From GAS188 sp963794475 (GTDB lineage: Bacteria > Pseudomonadota > Alphaproteobacteria > Rhizobiales > Beijerinckiaceae): a DNA stretch of 64,000 nucleotides. The stretch spans positions 310,001-374,000 of the forward strand of contig CAWCDW010000003.1 of NCBI GenBank assembly GCA_963794475.1. Reading direction: 5' to 3'. The notes below the pieces were generated by a model. That model saw only the letters and a program-made list of their open reading frames with translations, was not told the origin of the DNA and did not search any database. Both the position numbers and the translations under genes were made by a program. Positions 56,699 through 64,000 of the stretch are shown one piece after another (position 1 is the stretch's first letter; every line of letters begins with the position of its first letter).

Positions 56699-57802
56699 AT
56701 GCAACGCTCGATCCCTCCCTTTCGCGCCGATCATGTGGGCAGCCTGCTGCGCCCGCGCGAGGTGAAGGAGGCGAGAGCCAAGCGCGAGAGGGGCGAGATC
56801 GGCGCCGGCGAGCTCAAAGCCGTCGAGGATGAAGCGATCCGGCGTTTGATCGCCAAACAAGAGGAAATCGGCCTTACTGGCATCACGGACGGCGAATGCC
56901 GCCGGTCCTGGTGGCATTATGATTTCCTCGGCGCGCTCGAAGGCGTGAAGATGGTGCCGGTCGAGCACGGCATCCGCTTCGCCGGCGTCGAGACCAAGGC
57001 CGAGGCACCGCGCGTGGTTGGCAAGATCGGCTTTGCCGACCACCCCTTTCTCGAGCATTTCAAATTCTTGAAGGCGCATACGAAGAAGACGCCGAAGTTG
57101 ACCATCCCGGGCCCCTCGATGCTCCATTATCGAGGCGGCCGGAAGATGATCAACATGGGCGTCTATCCGCGCATGGAGGATTTCTATGCGGATCTCGGCG
57201 CCGCCTACAACAAGGCCGTGAAGGCGTTTTACGCCGCCGGCTGCCGCTACCTCCAGCTCGACGACATCAGTTTCGCTTATTTATGCGATCCCGAGCAGCG
57301 CAAGATGCTGAGCGAGCGCGGCGACGACCCGGAAAAACAGCCGCAGATCTACGCCGGCATGGTGCGGCAGGCGCTCGAGGACAAGCCGAAGGACCTCGTC
57401 ATCAGCATGCATTTGTGCCGCGGAAATTTCCGCTCGACCTTCGTCGCGTCCGGCGGCTACGAGCCGATCGCCGAAACCTTGTTCAACGCCATGCCGGTCG
57501 ACGCTTACTTTATGGAATGGGACACGGAACGTTCCGGCGGCTTCGAGCCTTTGCGCTTCCTGCCCAAAGGCAAGACCGTGGTGCTCGGGCTCGTGACCTC
57601 GAAGACCGGAACGCTCGAGAAGAAGCCAGACATCCTTCGCCGCATCGAGGAGGCGCAAAAACACGCATCCCTCGATCAGCTTTGCCTTTCGCCCCAATGC
57701 GGCTTCGCTTCGACCGAGGAGGGCAATACGCTGGCCGAGGACGAGCAGTGGAAGAAGCTCTCGCTGATTGTCGAGATCGCGCGGGAAGTCTGGGGTCGAT
57801 AG
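56699..57802 (+). CDS. MetE C-terminal-domain (cobalamin-independent methionine synthase-like) protein
   Basis: 367 residues, the length of stand-alone UROD/MetE-like barrels (YxjG/YxjH type). Zinc ligands are visible as His and Cys in SMHLCRGN, Glu in FMEWDTE, and Cys in SPQCGFAS. Without the MetE N-terminal domain it may use a methyl donor other than polyglutamylated methyl-tetrahydrofolate or act in thiol demethylation. The long upstream open frame overlaps the racemase gene antisense and is not coding. Confidence 0.88.
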   Translation: MQRSIPPFRADHVGSLLRPREVKEARAKRERGEIGAGELKAVEDEAIRRLIAKQEEIGLTGITDGECRRSWWHYDFLGALEGVKMVPVEHGIRFAGVETKAEAPRVVGKIGFADHPFLEHFKFLKAHTKKTPKLTIPGPSMLHYRGGRKMINMGVYPRMEDFYADLGAAYNKAVKAFYAAGCRYLQLDDISFAYLCDPEQRKMLSERGDDPEKQPQIYAGMVRQALEDKPKDLVISMHLCRGNFRSTFVASGGYEPIAETLFNAMPVDAYFMEWDTERSGGFEPLRFLPKGKTVVLGLVTSKTGTLEKKPDILRRIEEAQKHASLDQLCLSPQCGFASTEEGNTLAEDEQWKKLSLIVEIAREVWGR

Positions 57803-58032
57803 GCTCAACTTGTCAGGTTGCGAGAATCGGGACGGTGTCGCGCGTCATGCGCGCACTCGGTGCGCGCACCCACGCCTTCCTTCCGGGAGCGCCGGCAGGA
57901 AGTTGTGGATGACCGCGCCGAGCCCGGTCATGACGCACTCATTCCGAGAAGTGACGGCACGCTTCGCCCAAGGCCGAAGCATTCTCTTCCAGCTCGATGC
58001 ATGATGCGGCCTCCATGATCGCGGAGGCCGCC

Positions 58033-58338
58033 ATGACGATCACCGTTTTCATTCGTTACCAGCTCGACCCCTTCAAACGTGACCTCTTCGAGGAATATGC
58101 GCGCCGCTGGCTCAACATCATTCCGAGATGCGGTGGCGATCTCAAAGGCTATTTCATGCCCCATGAGGGCACGAACAATATCGCTTTCGCCCTGATCTCC
58201 TTTGCGAGCCTTGCAGACTATGAGACCTATCGTGCCCGGCTCAAGGAAGACGCCGATGGCCTCGACAATTTCCGCTTCGCCGAGGAGCATCGCTTCATCC
58301 TTGCGGAGGAGCGAAGCTTCCTGCGACAGGTCGTGTGA
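58033..58338 (+). CDS. NIPSNAP-type small protein
   Basis: 101 residues, ferredoxin-like fold with VFIRYQLDPFKRDLFEEYA at the start, NIPSNAP type. GGAGG is six bases before the ATG at 58,033. It precedes the ABM gene by 15 bases. Could be a ligand-binding dimer or minor enzyme. Confidence 0.8.
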   Translation: MTITVFIRYQLDPFKRDLFEEYARRWLNIIPRCGGDLKGYFMPHEGTNNIAFALISFASLADYETYRARLKEDADGLDNFRFAEEHRFILAEERSFLRQVV

Positions 58339-58353
58339 GCCGAGGAGGGTTGA

Positions 58354-58698
58354 ATGATTGCCGTGATCTTCGAGGTGCGTCCCAAGCCCGGTCGGAAAGA
58401 GGAATATCTCGGCCTCGCGGCGGATTTGCGCCCCTTGCTCGAGAAGATCGACGGCTTCATTTCGGTCGAGCGTTTCGAGAGCCTCGCCGAGCCCGGCAAG
58501 ATTCTTTCGCTCTCCTTTTTCCGGGACGAGAAGGCGGTCGATGCCTGGCGCAACACGCCAATTCATCGCCGCGTCCAGCACAAGGGACGCGAGGATGTCT
58601 TCGAGGATTATCGCCTGCGCATCGCCGGCGTGATCCGGGACTATGGCCTCAATGAGCGCGCCGAGGCCCCGCCCGATAGCCGCACCGCGCATGGCTAG
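58354..58698 (+). CDS. antibiotic biosynthesis monooxygenase (ABM) family protein
   Basis: 114 residues, dimeric alpha/beta barrel fold: IAVIFEVRPKPGRKEEYL, FISVERFES and ILSLSFFRDEKAVDAWR. Cofactor-free monooxygenases and heme-binding proteins share this fold; no specific activity can be assigned. Same operon as the NIPSNAP gene, both following the MetE-like gene by 230 bases. Confidence 0.85.
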   Translation: MIAVIFEVRPKPGRKEEYLGLAADLRPLLEKIDGFISVERFESLAEPGKILSLSFFRDEKAVDAWRNTPIHRRVQHKGREDVFEDYRLRIAGVIRDYGLNERAEAPPDSRTAHG

Positions 58699-58841
58699 AA
58701 AACGAAGTCCGCTGGGGTGGCGTCTTCGATGGCAAGGCCCCACATGCCTGATGCTCCCGCATGCGCGAAGGCGAATGGAAACAAGGTGATCCCGAAGCCG
58801 AAGCGGCTTAGAAGGGTGCGGCAGCGAATAAGGCGGACCTT

Positions 58842-61800
58842 ATGAACTCGACCTCTCGCCCCGTGGGCAAAGGCGATCACATTTTCCTGGTGGACGGCTC
58901 GTCCTTCATCTTCCGGGCCTATTTCCAGTCGATGAACCAGGATCGCAAATATAATTATCGCTCGGACGGGTTGCCGACGGGCGCGATCCGTCTCTTCGCG
59001 ACGAAGCTCATGCAATTCGTCAAGGAGGGAGCGGGCGGGGTCGTCCCCACTCACCTCGCCATCATCTTCGACAAATCGGAGAATTCCTTCCGCAAGGAGC
59101 TTTATCCACCTTACAAATCCAATCGATCCGATCCGCCGGCGGATCTCATTCCGCAATTCCCGCTGATGCGCGAGGCGGTGCGCGCCTTCGGTCTTTTTCC
59201 GGTGGAGCAGGACCGTTACGAGGCGGATGATTTGATCGCCACTTACGCGCGCATCGCGGTCGAGCGCGGCGCCGACGTGACCATCGTCTCGGCCGACAAG
59301 GATTTGATGCAGCTCATCAAGCCCGGCGTGTCGATGTACGATCCGGCCTCGGGCGACGCGAAGAGCAAGACCTACCGGCCGGAGCGACGCATCGGGCACG
59401 AAGAGGTCGTTGCCTATTTCGGCGTCGAGCCCGGGAGGGTCGTCGACGTGCAGGCGCTTGCCGGGGATTCGACCGACAACGTCCCGGGCGTGCGAGGCAT
59501 CGGGGTCAAGACCGCAGCCCAGCTCTTGAGCGAATACGGCGACCTCGAATCCTTGTTGGCGCGCGCGGGCGAGATCAAGCAGCCGAAGCGGCGCGAGGCC
59601 CTGCTCGAGAACGCCGAGCTCGCGCGAATCTCGAAAAAGCTCGTGACGCTCGTGGACGATGTCGCGCTCGAGACCCCCCTCGACGACTTCGCCTTACGCC
59701 CCCCGCCGGCCGTGTCGCTGCTCGCCTTTCTCAAGGCCATGGAATTCACCACGATCACGCGGCGCGTGGCCGAGCTTTACGGTGTCGACGCCAACGAGGT
59801 CGAGCCGGATGCGCGGCTGAAGATCGGCGGTTCGGCCGATCCGCGCGCCTTGATGCCCGCGACCTTGGGCGAGACGCCGAATGGCGCCTTGCCCTTGGGC
59901 ATGGCCCAGCCGGCCGCCGCGCTCGGAGGCACGGCCGTCGCCGAGCTCGAAGGCCCTTCGCCGAAAGCGGAGCTTCCGGCCCCAAGCCCTTCGCCGACGA
60001 CGCTCGCGGCCGAGCGGCAGGCCGAGGCGGCGCAAGGCAAGATCGACCGCGCCGCCTATCAAACGGTGACCGGCCTCGACGAGCTCGGCGCCTGGATCGC
60101 GGCCGCGACCGAGGCGGGCCACGTCGCGCTCCACACCGAGACCTCTTCGCCGGATCCGATGCAGGCCGAGCTCATCGGCGTCTCGCTCGCGATCGCGTCC
60201 GGGCGCTCCTGCTACATCCCGCTCGCCCATCGCGCCGAGGGAGAGGACGGCGGCTTGTTCGCCGGCGGGCTCGCGCCTGGCCAGATCGAGGCTCGCGCGG
60301 CGCTCGCGCGGCTGAAGCCGCTTCTTGAAGACGCGAGCGTCGTGAAGCTCGGGCACAATCTCAAATATGATTGGCTCGTCTTCGCTCAACACGGCATCGA
60401 GGTCGCGCCTTGCGACGACACGATGCTCATGTCCTATGTGCTCGATTCCGGGCGCGGCAATCACGGGATCGACGATCTCGCGGAGCGCTGGCTCGCTCAC
60501 AAGCGCGTCGTCGCTCCCGAAGTGGCCGAGCAGCGAAAGCGCGCCCTCGGATTGGCGCAGCTCCCCATCGAGCGCGCCACGCGCCATGCCGCGGAGGAAG
60601 CGGACATCATATTCCGCTTGGCGCGCGTGTTCAGACCGCGCCTCGTCGCGCGGCATTTGAGCACGGTCTACGAGACGCTCGAACGTCCGCTCGTGCCGGT
60701 GCTGGCGCGCATGGAGCGGCGCGGCATCGCCATCGACCGGCAGATCCTGTCGCGGCTTTCCGGTGAATTCGCGCAGGGCATGGCGCGCCTCGAAGGCGAG
60801 ATCAACGCGCTCGCCGGTGAGAGCTTCAACCTCGGCTCGCCCAAGCAATTGGGCGACATCCTGTTCGGCAAGATGGGCCTGCCGGGCGGCACCAAGACCA
60901 AGACAGGCGCCTGGTCGACCTCGGCACGCGCGCTCGACGACCTTGCCGAGCAGGGCCACGAGTTGCCCAAGCGCATTCTCGAATGGCGCCAGCTCGCCAA
61001 GCTGAAATCGACCTATACGGACGCCTTGCCGGGCTTCGTGAACCCGCAGACGCACCGGGTCCACACCTCATTCGCGCTCGCCGCGACCACGACGGGGCGC
61101 CTCTCCTCTTCGGAGCCCAATCTGCAGAACATCCCGATTCGTTCCGAGGAAGGCCGCAGGATCCGCACGGCCTTCGTGGCGACGAAAGGCCACAAGCTCG
61201 TCTCCGCGGATTATTCGCAGATCGAATTGCGAATCCTTGCGCATATCGCCGACATCCCGCAGTTGCGCAAAGCCTTCGCGGACGGGCTCGACATCCATGC
61301 GATGACCGCGTCCGAGATGTTCGGCGTGCCGATCGAGGGCATGCCGCCCGAGGTGCGCCGGCGCGCCAAGGCCATCAATTTCGGCATCATCTACGGCATC
61401 TCGGCTTTCGGCCTCGCCAATCAGCTCAGCATTCCGCGCGAGGAGGCCGGGCTCTACATCCGCAAATATTTCGAGCGCTTCCCGGGGATCCGCGACTATA
61501 TGGAGGCGACGAAGCGCCTCTGCCGCGACAACGGCTTCGTCACCACCATCTTCGGGCGCAAGTGCAACTACCCCGCGATCCGTTCCTCGAACCCCTCGGA
61601 GCGCTCCTTCATGGAGCGCGCCGCCATCAACGCGCCCATCCAGGGCTCGGCGGCCGACATCATCCGCCGCGCCATGATCCGCATGGACGAGGCGCTCGAA
61701 AAGGCGGGGCTCGCGGCAAGGATGCTGCTGCAGGTCCATGACGAGCTGGTGTTCGAGGTTCCGGATGTCGAGGTCGAGGCTACGCTTCCAGTGGTCCGAA

Positions 61801-61895
61801 AAGTGATGGAAGAGGCACCTCATCCCGCGGTGAACCTCGCGGTGCCGCTTCGCGTCGACGCACGTGCCGCGCAGAATTGGGACGAGGCGCATTGA
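58842..61895 (+). CDS. polA: DNA polymerase I with degenerate proofreading domain
   Basis: 1,017 residues. N-terminal 5'-nuclease intact: VDGSSFIFRAYF, YEADDLIA, SADKDLMQL, GDSTDNVPG. C-terminal polymerase intact: DYSQIELRILAHI (motif A), RRRAKAINFGIIYGIS (B), VHDELVFEVPD (C). In the middle 3'-5' exonuclease the usual DTET reads HTET (His431), the conserved Tyr of YAAED is His582 and its Asp is Glu586; Asp510 in NLKYD remains. Proofreading is probably lost. A Pro/Ala-rich linker joins nuclease and exonuclease parts. Confidence 0.96.
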   Translation: MNSTSRPVGKGDHIFLVDGSSFIFRAYFQSMNQDRKYNYRSDGLPTGAIRLFATKLMQFVKEGAGGVVPTHLAIIFDKSENSFRKELYPPYKSNRSDPPADLIPQFPLMREAVRAFGLFPVEQDRYEADDLIATYARIAVERGADVTIVSADKDLMQLIKPGVSMYDPASGDAKSKTYRPERRIGHEEVVAYFGVEPGRVVDVQALAGDSTDNVPGVRGIGVKTAAQLLSEYGDLESLLARAGEIKQPKRREALLENAELARISKKLVTLVDDVALETPLDDFALRPPPAVSLLAFLKAMEFTTITRRVAELYGVDANEVEPDARLKIGGSADPRALMPATLGETPNGALPLGMAQPAAALGGTAVAELEGPSPKAELPAPSPSPTTLAAERQAEAAQGKIDRAAYQTVTGLDELGAWIAAATEAGHVALHTETSSPDPMQAELIGVSLAIASGRSCYIPLAHRAEGEDGGLFAGGLAPGQIEARAALARLKPLLEDASVVKLGHNLKYDWLVFAQHGIEVAPCDDTMLMSYVLDSGRGNHGIDDLAERWLAHKRVVAPEVAEQRKRALGLAQLPIERATRHAAEEADIIFRLARVFRPRLVARHLSTVYETLERPLVPVLARMERRGIAIDRQILSRLSGEFAQGMARLEGEINALAGESFNLGSPKQLGDILFGKMGLPGGTKTKTGAWSTSARALDDLAEQGHELPKRILEWRQLAKLKSTYTDALPGFVNPQTHRVHTSFALAATTTGRLSSSEPNLQNIPIRSEEGRRIRTAFVATKGHKLVSADYSQIELRILAHIADIPQLRKAFADGLDIHAMTASEMFGVPIEGMPPEVRRRAKAINFGIIYGISAFGLANQLSIPREEAGLYIRKYFERFPGIRDYMEATKRLCRDNGFVTTIFGRKCNYPAIRSSNPSERSFMERAAINAPIQGSAADIIRRAMIRMDEALEKAGLAARMLLQVHDELVFEVPDVEVEATLPVVRKVMEEAPHPAVNLAVPLRVDARAAQNWDEAH

Positions 61896-61975
61896 GCTTG
61901 GGCTAAGCGGGCGCTTGCAACGGTCGAACCTGCCCCGGCCTTGCCTTCGCCGCGCTCTCGCGCCACAAGCCCCTC

Positions 61976-63868
61976 ATGCTGCACATCAACGAGCTCACCT
62001 TGCGCATCGCCGGGCGAGCGCTTTACGAGAAAGCCTCGGTGGCGCTCCCGGAAGGCGCGCGCGTGGGCTTTGTCGGGCGCAACGGCTCGGGCAAGACCAC
62101 CCTGTTCAACGCCATCGCGGGCGAGCTCTCCCCGGACGACGGCACGATCTCGCTGCCCAAGGCCGCAAGGATCGGGCGGGTGGCGCAGGAAGTGCCGGGT
62201 GGCCCCGAAAGCCTGATCGAGGTCGTGCTCGCCGCCGACAAGGAGCGCGCCCAGCTCATGATCGAGCGCGAAACGGCAAGCGATCCGCACCGCATCGCCG
62301 AGATCGAGACGCGCCTTGTCGATATCGACGCGCATTCAGCTGAGGCGCGCGCCGGCGCCATCCTGCACGGGCTCGGCTTCTCTTCGGAGGCGCAGCGTCG
62401 CCCCTGCGCGGAGTTTTCGGGCGGCTGGCGAATGCGCGTCGCGCTCGCCGCCGTGCTCTTCGCCGAGCCCGATTTGCTGCTTCTCGACGAGCCGACGAAT
62501 TACCTCGATCTCGAGGGCACGCTGTGGCTTTACGATTACCTGTCGCGCTATCCGCGCACCGCGCTCATCATCTCGCATGACCGCGAGTTGTTGAACGAGG
62601 CCGTCGACCACATCGTGCATCTGAGCGAGCGCAAGCTCACGCTTTACAAGGGTGGCTATGACGACTTCGAAAAGCGCCGGCGCGAGCAGGCGGCCTTGCA
62701 GATGAAGACGCGCGAGAAACAGATCGCCGAGCGCAAGCATTTGCAGGCCTTCGTCGACCGCTTCCGCGCCAAGGCTAGCAAGGCGCGTCAGGCGCAATCG
62801 CGGGTCAAGCGGCTCGAGAAAATGGAGCCTATCGCCGCGGTCGCCGAGGAGGCCGTGCTGCCCTTCAACCTGCCGACGCCCGAGCGCGCCTTGGCGCCGC
62901 CGCTGATGTCGTTCGAGAAGGTGAAGGGCGGGTATGGCGAACGCGTCGTGCTTTCACGCATCGACGCGACGCTCTTGCCCGACGATCGTATCGCGCTCCT
63001 CGGCGCGAACGGCAACGGCAAATCGACATTGGCCAAATTGCTCACCGGCCGGCTCGAGCCGCTTTCGGGCGAAATCAAGCGTTCCTCGAAACTCAAGGTC
63101 GCCTATTTCGCCCAGCATCAGCTCGACGAGCTCGATGTGAAAGGCACGCCGCTCTCGCATGTGACGGCCCGCATGCCGGACGCCTTCGAGAGCAAGCGCC
63201 GCGCCGCCGTCGCCCGCATGGGGTTCTCGGGCGACACCTCGGAAAAGCCGATCACCGCCTTGTCGGGCGGCGAGAAGGCGCGCCTGCTTCTCGGCCTCGC
63301 GACGCTTGAGGCGCCCCATCTTCTCGTGCTCGACGAGCCCACGAACCATCTCGACATCGACGCGCGCGCGGCGCTCGCCGAGGCGCTCAACGATTACGGC
63401 GGCGCCGTGGTGCTCATCACGCATGATCGCTTCCTGCTGGACGCTTGCGCCGATCGGCTTTGGCTCGTCGCGGATGGACGCGTCGCCCCCTTCGACGGCG
63501 ATGTCGACGATTATCGCCGCCTCGTCCTTTCGGGAGGCCCCTCGAGGCGCGGCGCGAGGAAAGCGAAAGGCGCGCCGTCGCGCGATTACGCGACCGGCAC
63601 TTATGACGGCAGCTCCGGCCGCGACGCGCCCCCGCCAACCGCGCCTCGCCCGCAAGCCGCGACGAGGAAGCAGCTCGCCTCCGTCGAGGAGCGGATGGCG
63701 AAGCTCTCGGCGCTCATCGCCAAGATCGACTCCGCGCTCGCCGACGGCACCGCCTTCGTCGCCGAGCCCAAGCGCGCCAAGCTTCTCGCCAAGCAGCGCC
63801 GCGAGCTCGAGGCGGCCCTCGCCCAGGTCGAGACCGAGTGGCTCGAGGTAAGCGAAGCCGCCGAGTGA
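61976..63868 (+). CDS. ABC-F ATPase, Uup type
   Basis: 630 residues with two ABC domains: Walker A GRNGSGKTT and GANGNGKST, signatures FSGGWRMRV and LSGGEKARLL, Walker B LLLLDEPTNYLDL and VLDEPTNHLDID, joined by a basic linker (KTREKQIAERKHLQAF). The C-terminal coiled coil (KQLASVEERMAKLSALIAKI) is the Uup-type tail. Soluble, no membrane domain; ABC-F proteins act on the ribosome or DNA intermediates. Follows polA by 80 bases. Confidence 0.92.
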   Translation: MLHINELTLRIAGRALYEKASVALPEGARVGFVGRNGSGKTTLFNAIAGELSPDDGTISLPKAARIGRVAQEVPGGPESLIEVVLAADKERAQLMIERETASDPHRIAEIETRLVDIDAHSAEARAGAILHGLGFSSEAQRRPCAEFSGGWRMRVALAAVLFAEPDLLLLDEPTNYLDLEGTLWLYDYLSRYPRTALIISHDRELLNEAVDHIVHLSERKLTLYKGGYDDFEKRRREQAALQMKTREKQIAERKHLQAFVDRFRAKASKARQAQSRVKRLEKMEPIAAVAEEAVLPFNLPTPERALAPPLMSFEKVKGGYGERVVLSRIDATLLPDDRIALLGANGNGKSTLAKLLTGRLEPLSGEIKRSSKLKVAYFAQHQLDELDVKGTPLSHVTARMPDAFESKRRAAVARMGFSGDTSEKPITALSGGEKARLLLGLATLEAPHLLVLDEPTNHLDIDARAALAEALNDYGGAVVLITHDRFLLDACADRLWLVADGRVAPFDGDVDDYRRLVLSGGPSRRGARKAKGAPSRDYATGTYDGSSGRDAPPPTAPRPQAATRKQLASVEERMAKLSALIAKIDSALADGTAFVAEPKRAKLLAKQRRELEAALAQVETEWLEVSEAAE

Positions 63869-64000
63869 GGGCGCCGCCCCCTTCTTCCGCGCCCTGCGCG
63901 CGGCAGAAGGAGTCGACGCGAGTACTTCACTTGCGAGACGAGGACGCGGGCGCTGCGAACACGCAAAGAGCGTCGCAGGAAAATGGACCAGCGCGCATGT

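Noticed and set aside
59694..61064. 456-codon minus-strand frame
   Set aside because: Shadow of polA; no start signals and biased composition.

Overview
The window looks like a chromosomal segment of an alphaproteobacterium of the Hyphomicrobiales (Rhizobiales), most plausibly near Beijerinckiaceae/Methylobacteriaceae. Support: high G+C, core proteins of alphaproteobacterial type (SerA/SerC, MurA, LeuD, CysS, PolA, an L21 protein with a C-terminal extension), a PhyR general-stress regulator, EcfG-type promoters, and a PqqA-like peptide whose core matches the Methylobacterium type. The taxonomic call is inference; no rRNA or tRNA gene was seen.

The window falls into two parts. Positions 1 to about 27,180 are a loosely packed accessory region. 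It holds the start of an L,D-transpeptidase gene; a hydantoinase/carboxylase-type pair (hyuA-hyuB, the latter with a fused zinc-ribbon-like N-terminus) followed by an SDR, a secreted protein and an MFS carrier; a LuxR-type regulator; a terminase scrap; a stress-promoter-driven 46-residue membrane peptide; a solitary pqqA-like RiPP precursor gene with a terminator; a 903-residue beta-helix/FG-GAP repeat protein; two small heat-shock proteins; and many small proteins. Decay is frequent: kup carries a 1-nt frameshift, brkB two frameshifts, an ATP-dependent ligase relic has lost reading frame and its catalytic lysine, and a transposase C-terminus is broken.

Positions 27,372 to 64,000 are dense core chromosome: a nitrate/taurine-type ABC transporter without a binding protein, a NIPSNAP protein, rplU-rpmA with a strong terminator, GNAT and fosmidomycin-resistance-type MFS genes, an otsB-GH15-otsA trehalose/glucan operon, a TPR lipoprotein-like protein, an ECF sigma/anti-sigma pair, an OmpR-type response regulator, a cyclic-nucleotide-binding protein, xthA, serA, serC, murA, a YeiH protein, leuD, a Gfo/Idh oxidoreductase, cysS, phyR, an acetyltransferase, an SDR, a TauE permease with an Asp/Glu-racemase-type enzyme, a MetE-C-like protein with two small ferredoxin-fold proteins, polA and a Uup-type ABC-F gene.

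Two threads tie the halves together. First, four sites fit the EcfG promoter pattern (GGAAC-N16/17-CGTT): before otsB, before phyR, before the 46-residue peptide and before a secreted protein, so part of the window looks like a general-stress regulon although nepR and ecfG are absent here. Second, PolA keeps its 5'-nuclease and polymerase motifs but has lost several proofreading-site residues. These, with the orphan pqqA-like gene and the zinc-ribbon HyuB, are the most interesting observations.
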